DNA from: Scandinavium sp051650185
GTDB lineage: Bacteria; Pseudomonadota; Gammaproteobacteria; Enterobacterales; Enterobacteriaceae
NCBI RefSeq assembly: GCF_051650185.1
Contig: NZ_JBOFIN010000079.1
Span: 1-64,000, forward strand
Direction of reading: 5' to 3'
Length of the DNA stretch: 64,000 bases
Shown: one piece after another, positions 8,689 to 16,351 of the stretch
Position numbering within the stretch: the stretch's first letter is position 1
Layout of the letters: each line of letters starts with the position of its first letter
Notes under the pieces: generated by a model
Seen by the model: only the letters and a program-made list of their open reading frames with translations
The model's database searches: none
What the model was told of the DNA's origin: nothing
Made by a program: the position numbers and the translations under genes

Positions 8689-8864
8689 ATACTTTTTCTG
8701 TCTGGTGGAAAAAACAGCGCAAGATTACGTCAGATAAAAACAGGCTGTACAGGAAAAGTCTTAATGCGCAGGAGCGAATGGCGGAGTGATTCGGGTTTCG
8801 TTTAGGTATGTTGAAAACATTCGGCAAATCAATGGTTGTTTGTGATTTGTTTGTTAATTTTATG

Positions 8865-8898
8865 AGGGTAATCCAGCGCCGTTGCGCCAGATTACCCT
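8865..8898 (-). terminator. Stem-loop downstream of tyrP
   Basis: An inverted repeat with arms AGGGTAATC and GATTACCCT, extended by GCGC pairing around a short loop, starts 8 bases past the tyrP stop. No clear T tract follows, so it may be a 3'-protecting hairpin or a weak terminator. Confidence 0.5.
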
Positions 8899-8906
8899 TA
8901 AACGGC

Positions 8907-10118
8907 TTATCCCACTGAAGGCAGCAGGTCAGTTGCGATGAGAGCCTGAACCAGAATCACTGCGATGCCGCAAACGAACACCAGCCATAAGGCGGGCTGA
9001 CCGCCAGCGACACGGTATGGCGCATCCGGATGCTGCTGGCGGCTTTTCATTGTCAGAAGTGACGGGATGATCAGTGCCAGCACCGCGAGTGCCACCCCGG
9101 CGTAGCCCAGCGCCATGACAAAGCCTTTTGGATAAAACAGTGCGAAAGCCAGCGGCGGCACGAAGGTGATCACGCCGGTTTGCAGACGGCCGCCGGTGGT
9201 GTTTTTGCGCTGGAACAGATCGGCCAGATAGTCAAACAGACCCAGTGCAACACCGAGGAAAGAGGTCGCCAACGCCAGGTCCGCAAACAGGTGTACAGCC
9301 AGCTCGACATGGGGTGAGGCGACCACTTCGCGAATGGCCTGCAGCAAGCCATTCAGCCCAGCGTGGTTAGCCAGCAGCGCGCTAAATACCGGGGATTCAA
9401 TGCTGCCAAGCGTCGCCAGCTGCCAAAAGATATAGGCCACCAGCGGAATGAAGCTGCCGATAATAAAGATGCGGCGCAGCTTACGCACATCGCCCTGCAT
9501 GTAGCTGACAATGCTCGGGACGCTGCCATGAAAACCAAACGACGTGAAGATAACCGGGATCGCCGATAGCGCCAGGCCCTGCTGCAGCGGGAGCGTCAGC
9601 AGGTTCATCTGGTGAATATGCGGCATCAACAGCGCCAGCATGATAACCAAAAAGATAATTTTGGCGCTGAACAGGAAGCGGTTAAAGAGATCGACCAGCG
9701 CGGTGCCGACACAAATGACGCCACCCCCAACAAGGGTAAACAGCAGTGTGCCCGCAGAAGGGGGCAGGTGGAGGTTAAACCAGTCGCCAAGGCTGGAGGC
9801 AAGAAGTTCTCCCGCGCCACTGATATAAGCCGCTGTCAGGGCATACATCAAAAACAGCATGCTAAATCCCGTCACCCACTGGCCGTAGCGTCCAAGATAA
9901 CGCAGCGCCAATGAGCCAAGACCGGTATCGGCAGGGACGTGCTGATACACTTCCAGCAGCAGTAAAGCGGTGTAGCACATCAGCGCCCAAAGGCTCAGCA
10001 GTAACACCAGTGTGACACCAAAGCCCACACCCGCAGAAGCCAGCGGCATCGCCAGCATCCCTGCGCCGATGGTGGTGCCAGCGACGATTAAAATACTCCC
10101 TACGGTGCGGTTCTTCAC
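8907..10118 (-). CDS. tyrP: Tyrosine-specific proton symporter TyrP
   Basis: The 403-aa inner-membrane permease of the HAAAP family matches E. coli TyrP along its length. It begins KNRTVGS, continues with AGTTIGAGMLAMPLASAGVG in helix 1, and contains VIFTSFGFHGSVPSIVSYM and SFLGVALGLFDYLADLFQR. About eleven membrane helices are evident. The start is GTG with GAGGAAAG upstream, as in E. coli. It imports tyrosine with protons. Two tandem TyrR-box-like sites upstream (10187-10227) indicate conserved TyrR control. K-12 has yecH between tyrP and ftnA; here there is no room for it. Confidence 0.96.
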   Translation of the reverse strand: MKNRTVGSILIVAGTTIGAGMLAMPLASAGVGFGVTLVLLLSLWALMCYTALLLLEVYQHVPADTGLGSLALRYLGRYGQWVTGFSMLFLMYALTAAYISGAGELLASSLGDWFNLHLPPSAGTLLFTLVGGGVICVGTALVDLFNRFLFSAKIIFLVIMLALLMPHIHQMNLLTLPLQQGLALSAIPVIFTSFGFHGSVPSIVSYMQGDVRKLRRIFIIGSFIPLVAYIFWQLATLGSIESPVFSALLANHAGLNGLLQAIREVVASPHVELAVHLFADLALATSFLGVALGLFDYLADLFQRKNTTGGRLQTGVITFVPPLAFALFYPKGFVMALGYAGVALAVLALIIPSLLTMKSRQQHPDAPYRVAGGQPALWLVFVCGIAVILVQALIATDLLPSVG

Positions 10119-10186
10119 GCTTTCCTCTGCTATTCAGGATTCATACGGCAAAATATGCCGCGCAGGGTAGGGGAAAAGCGTCAGCT

Positions 10187-10204
10187 CGTCAAATCTGAAT
10201 TACA
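10187..10204 (-). promoter_or_regulatory. TyrR box-like site (weak) upstream of tyrP
   Basis: CGTCAA-N6-ATTACA matches the TyrR consensus TGTAAA-N6-TTTACA with three mismatches. It lies about 70-85 bp upstream of the tyrP GTG and beside a better box. The E. coli tyrP promoter is known to use adjacent strong and weak TyrR boxes, so the pair is credible. Confidence 0.55.
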
Positions 10205-10209
10205 GTGGG

Positions 10210-10227
10210 TGTAACGACAGGTTTACG
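10210..10227 (-). promoter_or_regulatory. TyrR box-like site (stronger) upstream of tyrP
   Basis: TGTAAC-N6-TTTACG differs from the symmetric TyrR consensus TGTAAA-N6-TTTACA at the last base of each half-site. Its centre is 23 bp from the weaker box, so both could be contacted by a TyrR hexamer with tyrosine. Confidence 0.65.
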
Positions 10228-10246
10228 ATGTGCGGGGAAGGAGAGA

Positions 10247-10269
10247 ATGGCAGCGAGAGCCGCTGCCAT
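10247..10269 (-). terminator. Terminator-like hairpin after ftnA
   Basis: A perfect 8-bp stem TGGCAGCG/CGCTGCCA with a five-base loop lies about 9 bp past the ftnA stop. It is followed on the minus strand by a pyrimidine-rich but mixed tail, so efficiency is uncertain. Confidence 0.55.
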
Positions 10270-10277
10270 TTGAGGCA

Positions 10278-10775
10278 TTAATTCTGTGCGTCGAGGGTGG
10301 CCAGTTCTTTATCGACAAAGTACAGGCCTTCACCGCTTTTACCGACCAGAGACAGTTTATCGAGAACGGATTTAAACAGTTTCTCTTCTTCGTGCTGTTC
10401 AGCCACATACCATTGCAGGAAATTAAAGGTTGGATAATCCTGATTGGTCATGGCCGCATGAGCCAGTTCATTTATTTTCTGGGTGATCAGCTGCTCGTGT
10501 TCGTAGGTTGAACGGAACAGTTCATCCAGCGAATTATATTCTGCGAACGGAGATTCAATGGTATTAATGCGCGGCAGGCTTCCTGTGTCAGTCAGATAAT
10601 CAAACAGGCGCTGCATATGAGTCATCTCTTCCTGAGCGTGGCGACGCAGAAACGCGGCGGCCCCTTCAAAGCTGTGGTAGCTGCACCAGGCGCTCATCTG
10701 CTGATAGAGCAGAGAGGAGTACAGTTCCAGATTCATTTGCTCATTCAGTTTGTCGATCATTTCCGTTTTCAGCAT
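10278..10775 (-). CDS. ftnA: Non-heme bacterial ferritin FtnA
   Basis: The 165-aa four-helix ferritin keeps the ferroxidase residues Glu17, Glu50 and His53 (in AQEEMTHMQRLF), followed by AEQHEEEKLF in the later helices. FtnA oxidises Fe2+ and stores ferric iron in a 24-subunit shell in the cytoplasm, and length and sequence match E. coli FtnA. The upstream 190 bp is AT-rich with no operator that I can call confidently. It contrasts with FtnB at 17859-18362, which has lost the diiron ligands. Confidence 0.97.
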   Translation of the reverse strand: MLKTEMIDKLNEQMNLELYSSLLYQQMSAWCSYHSFEGAAAFLRRHAQEEMTHMQRLFDYLTDTGSLPRINTIESPFAEYNSLDELFRSTYEHEQLITQKINELAHAAMTNQDYPTFNFLQWYVAEQHEEEKLFKSVLDKLSLVGKSGEGLYFVDKELATLDAQN

Positions 10776-10966
10776 GTTTTGCTCCGTGATATTAAGCTCA
10801 GGTGACGATGCGGAAAGTCTAAGATGTAATTAAACTATTTGCAAAAGGTAAAATAAAAAATATTTATTGTTAAATGCAAATGGGAATAAAACGCATTGCG
10901 GCTATTAAATAATAAAATGAGAATAAGTATTTTTACCGCCGGATATTTCCGGCGGAATAAAAAGCA

Positions 10967-11305
10967 TTACCAATAATTTGCGTTTGGGGTCGAAGTCACC
11001 GCAATACCACGGCATTGATATTGCAGCGTGACGCTGGAGTTCATACAGAGTGGGCCGCTGGTCACGGTACAGGTTGTCACCGGTTGGCCAAAAGCCACCG
11101 CCGTGGCATAGCCCATTTGCTGGCACTGTTTGGTCGCGTTACCGTTCGCCACATAGTTGTCGGTGGTCGCCGACTGCAACATTGCCTGACCATAGGTGAG
11201 ACGCACGATGCCGCTGGTGGCATCCACGTCGGTGACGTTAGCCTGACGATGAACCGTACAGGCGGAAAGCACTATCGCCGCAGCGACAGGGATGAGTTTC
11301 TTCAT
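10967..11305 (-). CDS. yecR: YecR-family lipoprotein, flagellar-regulon associated
   Basis: The 112-aa protein starts with a lipoprotein signal, MKKLIPVAAAIVLSAC, with lipidated Cys16. The mature part has DVDATSGIVRLTYGQAML and several cysteines (TTCTV, PLCMN, QYQCRG) that probably form disulfides in the envelope. It matches E. coli YecR, a gene known to be controlled by FlhDC/FliA, of unknown function. A FliA-type -10 element (GCCGATAA) lies 35 bp upstream of its start, which supports expression with late flagellar genes. It sits next to ftnA as in K-12. Confidence 0.88.
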   Translation of the reverse strand: MKKLIPVAAAIVLSACTVHRQANVTDVDATSGIVRLTYGQAMLQSATTDNYVANGNATKQCQQMGYATAVAFGQPVTTCTVTSGPLCMNSSVTLQYQCRGIAVTSTPNANYW

Positions 11306-11339
11306 AGCTCACTCTGCGTAAATGTCCGATCGCGTTATC

Positions 11340-11347
11340 TTATCGGC
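11340..11347 (-). promoter_or_regulatory. FliA (sigma-28) -10 element upstream of yecR
   Basis: The minus strand reads GCCGATAA, the exact sigma-28 -10 consensus. At the normal spacing the -35 position does not match TAAAGTTT, so this is a half-supported promoter that relies on yecR being a known flagellar-regulon gene. Confidence 0.5.
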
Positions 11348-11410
11348 TGAGCAAACCAGCAATGCGTTGAATAACCCGCAGATCCCGCCTTAGTTTTCGT
11401 CACTGCCCAT

Positions 11411-13582
11411 TTAATCAGCCTGATTGTCATAGATGGCCTGGAATTTGGGATGGAGTTGTCTGAAGAGATGAATCAGTTCCGGATCAAAATGTTTTCCGGC
11501 CCCGGCAAATATCAGCGAACAGGCGTGCTCGTGAGTGTAGCCGGGCTTATACACCCGCTTTTGGCGTAATGCATCGTACACATCCGCGAGCGCCAGAATG
11601 CGGGCTTCAATCGGAATTTGTGCCCCGCACAGGCCTTCAGGATAACCGCTGCCGTCCCACTTCTCATGATGATAATGAATGATGTTTTCCGCCACCGGCC
11701 CCAGGCTGAGCCCCTGAATAATGCGCCAGCCTTTCAGGGTATGAAGCTTCATTTCATTGAATTCATCTTCGTCCAGCGACCCTTGCTTGCGCAAAATCCG
11801 CTCCGGAACGGCGATTTTTCCGACATCGTGTAAAGAGGCAAAGCGTGCAATTTCATGCACCCTTTTTCGCGGTAAGCCAATTTCACGGGCCAGTAATTCG
11901 CAATAAGCAGACACTCGCTGAATATGACTGCCGGTTTCATCATCGTGGGCTCGGTTCACTTTTTCCATCGCTTCGACAATGCTACGGTTCACTGCCCGGC
12001 TTTGTTTCATGTGGCGCCACATCAGCCAAAGAAGACACAGGCTAAACAGGACGGTGATGAGCAGCACCACGCTGATAATTTTAAAGGTATTTTTGCTGAA
12101 TTCCGGCAGCAGCGAGCGTTCAGGCTGGCGCTCCATCTGCGTGCGGAAACTCGAAATGCGGTGGATTTGTGTCAGTAAGGGATGGAGGGGATGAGAGCTG
12201 TCCACCCAGGAAACGATACGGTAATCCGATCGGGTCAACCCGGCGACTTTTAATACTCCACGGAACAGATCGTTTCCGCGTAAGGAACCCTCCAGTGAAC
12301 TTAAATCACCGAGGATAAAATCAATTTTGCGCTGTTCGATGGCGCTCACCAGGGCTTCGATGGAGCCTGCGGGCACAATGGTCACATCGTTACCAAAACG
12401 CTGGTGCAGATACAGTGCCGAAAATGAGCCTTTAATAATGCCCACGCGCTTATAGCGAACCTGTTCTTCATCCCACAAAAACGGCTGTTCACTGCGATTG
12501 TAATAGGCATTATGCCAGGAGAGCGCGGGGCCAATGATACCCTCAGCCTGTGATTCATCCCGGCTTTCAACGATATTCACCAGACGAACAGGCCAGTTCT
12601 CCTGGCGCAAATGGGTGATGTAATCCTCGGTGTATTTCACATCAATGTTGACGTGCAGCAGGTCGCGCATGTCATTGATCATATCCAGCACGCTGCCGTG
12701 ATAACCCTGAGCGTCCTGCCACAGCAAAGGGGCAAAATTTTCACTTTTAGGCAGCCAGACCGTGAGGCGGTTATCGCGGATCCACGCGGCTTCTTCGGGC
12801 GTTATCTGGATCCTGCTGACCAGGTAATTGCGCTTGCTTTCGTTTTCCAGCGCCTTGAGTCGGCCATTTTGCTGCCATTCGGCAATCAGTTGATTGATGT
12901 TATCTCGCATAGAGCGCAGCTCGGGGCTAAACCCCATCACGCAGGGAAGGCGAAGATCGGCGAACGGGCGCGACATCGTGTAGTAATGCAGCGTGTCGTC
13001 CATTTCGGAGTCGTCATTAATATAGAAATCAGCTTTGTGTTCGCGCAGCAGGGCAAAGGCTTCCGCGCTGCTGTCTACCAGAATCACCTTGCGAAATTTG
13101 AGCCACGGGTAACGTTGATCAACCTGAAGATGAGTGGCGTCGTCGCGACGGAAGATAACGCGGGTATCGTTCAGGTCTTCGGGTACCGATGCCGTTCGGC
13201 TGAGGCTTGCGGCAAGTACTTCGTTATCAAACAAGCGTGCCGAGAGGATTTTAGTGCGAGAACGTTCTTCCGTTCGCACCACGCCGGCATACAGGCCAAA
13301 ACTATCCGCGTTAAAGCGTTTCCCTATTTCCTCGCCATTGATCGGCTGCAGTTCAAGCTGGTACCCGTAGCGTTTATTGATTTCCCGAATGAGTGACTGG
13401 TAATACCCTTGATACTGACCTTGCTTGTCACGCCAAAATTCAAAATTGTCAGCATCAAAAAGCCAGACCGGTACCGCGTGATCCGAACGAGAGGTATTGG
13501 CCGTGGAAGCCCGCAGAGAAAAAGGGTAAACAGAGCACAGCATCCAGATCAAAGTGAGCGACAATCTGAGCAAGGAGCGCAC
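11411..13582 (-). CDS. Membrane HD-GYP phosphodiesterase with tandem periplasmic SBP-type sensor domains
   Basis: The 723-aa protein has a signal or anchor helix (residues 1-26), two periplasmic domains resembling solute-binding family 3 proteins (about 37-250 and 270-490), one membrane helix (about 501-522), and a cytoplasmic HD-GYP domain (539-715). The HD-GYP residues are intact: DDETGSHIQR, His585-Asp586 in LHDVGKIAVPE, KLHTLKGWRII, and HHEKWDGSGYPEG at 638-650. Such domains hydrolyse cyclic-di-GMP. Start is GTG with AGGAA upstream. It is absent from this locus in K-12 and lies close to flagellar-linked yecR. The periplasmic ligand is unknown. Confidence 0.9.
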   Translation of the reverse strand: MRSLLRLSLTLIWMLCSVYPFSLRASTANTSRSDHAVPVWLFDADNFEFWRDKQGQYQGYYQSLIREINKRYGYQLELQPINGEEIGKRFNADSFGLYAGVVRTEERSRTKILSARLFDNEVLAASLSRTASVPEDLNDTRVIFRRDDATHLQVDQRYPWLKFRKVILVDSSAEAFALLREHKADFYINDDSEMDDTLHYYTMSRPFADLRLPCVMGFSPELRSMRDNINQLIAEWQQNGRLKALENESKRNYLVSRIQITPEEAAWIRDNRLTVWLPKSENFAPLLWQDAQGYHGSVLDMINDMRDLLHVNIDVKYTEDYITHLRQENWPVRLVNIVESRDESQAEGIIGPALSWHNAYYNRSEQPFLWDEEQVRYKRVGIIKGSFSALYLHQRFGNDVTIVPAGSIEALVSAIEQRKIDFILGDLSSLEGSLRGNDLFRGVLKVAGLTRSDYRIVSWVDSSHPLHPLLTQIHRISSFRTQMERQPERSLLPEFSKNTFKIISVVLLITVLFSLCLLWLMWRHMKQSRAVNRSIVEAMEKVNRAHDDETGSHIQRVSAYCELLAREIGLPRKRVHEIARFASLHDVGKIAVPERILRKQGSLDEDEFNEMKLHTLKGWRIIQGLSLGPVAENIIHYHHEKWDGSGYPEGLCGAQIPIEARILALADVYDALRQKRVYKPGYTHEHACSLIFAGAGKHFDPELIHLFRQLHPKFQAIYDNQAD

Positions 13583-13722
13583 AAGAAAGGTTCCTGATTT
13601 TTATCGTATCGTTTGTTTTCAGTCTAACCAGGCGAGGCGGTTGCGGGTAGTAATTTATTGATTTTGTGAATAGTCATGCATTTTACTGATGGCCGATGAA
13701 AATTGTGAACTCATCAATAATT

Positions 13723-13741
13723 AATGAAACAATATTTCATT
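13723..13741 (+). promoter_or_regulatory. KdgR operator (perfect consensus) upstream of the DhuI-like gene
   Basis: AATGAAACAATATTTCATT fits the KdgR consensus AATRAAAY-N3-RTTTYATT at every defined position. It lies about 92 bp upstream of the isomerase ATG at 13833 and about 140 bp from the opposing HD-GYP start. KdgR represses pectin and ketodeoxyuronate genes and is released by 2-keto-3-deoxygluconate. Confidence 0.8.
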
Positions 13742-13832
13742 AAGTTTGAAAATGCGTTTGATGAGCGCTAAGGTGACACTCACACATCTGTTCACTGCGG
13801 AGCTTTCCGCGTAGATCTCAGGAGAGGCATGA

Positions 13833-14471
13833 ATGAAAATTGCACTGATGATGGAAAACAGCCAGGCGGCGAAAAACGCCATTATTCATCGTGAGCTAAA
13901 AGCTGTCGCGGATGAGAAAGGCTATCCGGTTTACAACGTCGGCATGAGCGATGAGCAGGATCATCATCTGACCTATATCCATCTCGGGATCATGGCCAGC
14001 ATTCTGCTGAATGCCAAAGCCGTGGATTTTGTTATCACGGGCTGCGGTACCGGGCAGGGCGCACTGATGTCACTGAACATTCATCCGGGCGTGGTGTGCG
14101 GGTATTGCATCGATCCGGCGGATGCTTTCCTGTTCGCGCAAATCAACAACGGCAACGCGCTTTCGCTGCCGTTTGCCAAAGGGTTTGGCTGGGGCGCAGA
14201 GCTGAATGTGCGCTTCATCTTTGAGAAAGCCTTCACCGGGCGTAATGGCGAAGGGTATCCGCCAGAGCGTAAAGAGCCGCAGGTGCGTAACGCGGGCATT
14301 CTGAATCAGGTGAAAGCGGCCGTGGTGAAAGAGAACTACCTCGACACCTTACGCGCGATTGATCCTGAACTGGTCAAAACAGCCGTTTCCGGTCAGCGTT
14401 TCCAGCAGTGCTTCTTCGAAAACTGCCAGGATAAAGAGATTGAAGCTTTTGTTCGTCAGCTGATTGCGTAA
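13833..14471 (+). CDS. RpiB/LacAB-family isomerase, likely DhuI-type 4-deoxy-hexosulose-uronate isomerase
   Basis: The 212-aa protein has the RpiB/LacA core, with a catalytic-site Cys in VITGCGTGQGA and a long C-terminal extension (about residues 130-212) absent from RpiB, ending ENCQDKEIEAFVRQ. I recall this extended form as that of streptococcal DhuI, which isomerises DHU (from unsaturated uronates) to DK-II in place of KduI. The perfect KdgR box upstream fits that role much better than ribose-5-phosphate metabolism. AGGAG precedes the ATG. It would act in the cytoplasm on uronates such as those freed by RhiN at 49973. Substrate assignment is inference. Confidence 0.8.
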   Translation: MKIALMMENSQAAKNAIIHRELKAVADEKGYPVYNVGMSDEQDHHLTYIHLGIMASILLNAKAVDFVITGCGTGQGALMSLNIHPGVVCGYCIDPADAFLFAQINNGNALSLPFAKGFGWGAELNVRFIFEKAFTGRNGEGYPPERKEPQVRNAGILNQVKAAVVKENYLDTLRAIDPELVKTAVSGQRFQQCFFENCQDKEIEAFVRQLIA

Positions 14472-14508
14472 TCAGCCGGGTCTCCGGCGGCGTTCTGCCG
14501 CCGGAACG

Positions 14509-15930
14509 CTATCTTTTCTTTTTCGATACCGAGCTGCCTGCATCCCGCGTCAGCTGTAGCGTATCAAACATCCCGACCAGGCAAATCAGCGCAATAAACA
14601 CGAATGCTAACCGGAAGCTGACGCCCGGCAGCGTCGTCATATCGAGCCAGATACTCACTTTTTCCCCGAGACGAATGCCTATCGCGCCAAGCGTGATGCC
14701 AAGCCCAACGGCCAGCTGTGTGGCGGTACTGAACAGCGTGTTGGCGTAACTCATTTGCGCAGAAGGCACGTCGGCAAAGGCCAGGGTGCTGACACCGGTG
14801 AACTGAATCGAGCGGAACACGCCGCCAAGATAAAGAATCAAAAGCGTCACCCACAGCGGCGTCTGTGGTGTGAGAAATGCGCAGGCCAGCAGCGCCAGCA
14901 CGTTTAGCGCGCCGTTGATCAGCAGTAGATTGCGAAAACCTAAATGACGGATCAGCGGCGTGGTGGCGGGTTTGATGGTCAGGTTGCCGACAAAGACCGC
15001 CAGAACCAGCAAACCGGCATGGAAGGGGTCCATCCCGAAACCGACCTGAAACAGCAACGGCAGCAGGAATGGCACCGCACTTATTGAGGCGCGGAACAGC
15101 GAGCCTCCGTACATTGTCACCCGGAATGTCGGCACCTGTAGCGCATCCAGGCGGATCATCGGCCATTTAGCGCGTTTAAAATGACGCAGGGTGAAGATAA
15201 ACGTAGCGGCACCTGCGGCAAGCAAAGCAAAAGGTAACCAGCCGTGACCGTGTTCTGCGCCGAAGGCTTCCATTGCATACACCAGGCTGACCATTGCGAC
15301 GGCGGTAGCAATAAATCCGGGCATATCGAAGGGGCGACGGTCATCATCGCGGATGTCCGGAATAATGCGCAAAGCGAGAACGATCGCCAGGATACCCAGC
15401 GGCACATTGATAAAGAAAATCCAGCGCCAACTGGCAAAGCTGGTGATAAATCCGCCCAACGGTGGGCCGATAATCGGTGCGACAAGCGCCGGCCACGTCA
15501 GCGTCGCAATGGCGGTAATCAGTTGGTGCTTGGGCGTTGTTCTCAGTACCGCCAGTCGCCCAACCGGCACCATCAATGCGCCGCCTACGCCTTGTAAAAT
15601 ACGCATCGCGACAAAGCTGTTAACGCTGGTGGCTAAGCCGCAAAAAACGGAAGCCAGAGTAAAAATGGCTAACGCCAGCGCGAAGACTTTACGCGCACCA
15701 AAGCGATCGGCAATCCAGCCGCTGGCAGGGATAAGCACCGCTAAGGTGATGAGATAAGCGCTGATGCCAATGTTGAGCGCGACGGCTTCGACACCAAAGC
15801 TCTTTGCCATGTCTGGCAATGCAGTCGCAATGACGGTGCCGTCCAGAAACTCCATAAAAAACGCGCCAGCCACCAACAAAGCGGCGGGCGAAAGACCACG
15901 GCTCTCCTTTGCGGAGATGTTTTCACTCAT
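14509..15930 (-). CDS. DHA2-family MFS multidrug efflux transporter
   Basis: This inner-membrane protein of about 473 aa has 13-14 predicted helices and DHA2 drug:proton antiporter motifs: FLDGTVIATALPDMAKSFG in helix 1, GWIADRFGARKVF in the 2-3 loop, RILQGVGGALMVPVGRLAVL, and the motif C region GPPLGGFI. It is MdtD/EmrB-like, but the substrate cannot be predicted. The reading frame is open to a GTG at 15969. I choose the ATG of MSENISAKE because the extra 13 residues look like upstream sequence, although neither start has a good ribosome site. No partner periplasmic adaptor gene is adjacent. Confidence 0.85.
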   Translation of the reverse strand: MSENISAKESRGLSPAALLVAGAFFMEFLDGTVIATALPDMAKSFGVEAVALNIGISAYLITLAVLIPASGWIADRFGARKVFALALAIFTLASVFCGLATSVNSFVAMRILQGVGGALMVPVGRLAVLRTTPKHQLITAIATLTWPALVAPIIGPPLGGFITSFASWRWIFFINVPLGILAIVLALRIIPDIRDDDRRPFDMPGFIATAVAMVSLVYAMEAFGAEHGHGWLPFALLAAGAATFIFTLRHFKRAKWPMIRLDALQVPTFRVTMYGGSLFRASISAVPFLLPLLFQVGFGMDPFHAGLLVLAVFVGNLTIKPATTPLIRHLGFRNLLLINGALNVLALLACAFLTPQTPLWVTLLILYLGGVFRSIQFTGVSTLAFADVPSAQMSYANTLFSTATQLAVGLGITLGAIGIRLGEKVSIWLDMTTLPGVSFRLAFVFIALICLVGMFDTLQLTRDAGSSVSKKKR

Positions 15931-16061
15931 GATTAGGCTGCCATTTCCCGACTCGTTCACCGAACGCACATCGCCTGATAATAACGGGAAAAGCGCCGGA
16001 TTGTTTTCTGTTTATGGCCCTAAATCGGGTACTATTGCGGCCTGGAAAACAGGAGTAAATC

Positions 16062-16310
16062 ATGTCCCAAAATCTGACTGAAAACGATGAGCTGGTCTCC
16101 GACGTTGTCGCATGCCAGCTCGTTATTAAGCAACTTCTTGATGTTATTGATGTTATCGCCCCGGTTGAAGTCCGTGAAAAAATGGCGAATCAGCTGCGAG
16201 CTATCGACTTCAGCGCAGCGGGTGCCGATCCGGTGACCATGCGAGCAGTGCAAAAAGCCATTGCGCTGATTGAACTGAAGTTCACTCCGCAGGAAGGCGG
16301 TACGCACTAA
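16062..16310 (+). CDS. yecJ: YecJ, DUF2766 family small protein
   Basis: The 82-aa product is nearly the same as E. coli YecJ (DUF2766): it contains ELVSDVVACQLVIKQLLDV, APVEVREKM and MRAVQKAIALIELKFTPQ. It is predicted to be helical and cytoplasmic, with no signal peptide. Function is unknown. AGGAG precedes the ATG at good distance, and a strong bidirectional terminator follows. It marks the K-12 backbone between accessory genes on both sides. Confidence 0.92.
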   Translation: MSQNLTENDELVSDVVACQLVIKQLLDVIDVIAPVEVREKMANQLRAIDFSAAGADPVTMRAVQKAIALIELKFTPQEGGTH

Positions 16311-16311
16311 T

Positions 16312-16340
16312 AAAAAACGGCGCACTCAGCGCCGTTTTTT
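16312..16340. terminator. Bidirectional terminator between yecJ and the dcu gene
   Basis: ACGGCGC and GCGCCGT arms around a five-base loop are flanked by A6 and T6. The hairpin serves yecJ on the plus strand and the convergent transporter on the minus strand. Confidence 0.9.
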
Positions 16341-16351
16341 ATTTCGGGGGT

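Noticed and set aside
12611..13396. A 261-codon frame on the plus strand within the HD-GYP gene
   Set aside because: It is a complementary-strand shadow; the opposite strand encodes the periplasmic sensor domains with clear family features.
13583..16061. The azuC small gene expected between yecR and yecJ
   Set aside because: I read the non-coding gaps on both strands and found no frame resembling the known short AzuC peptide; accessory genes fill the interval.
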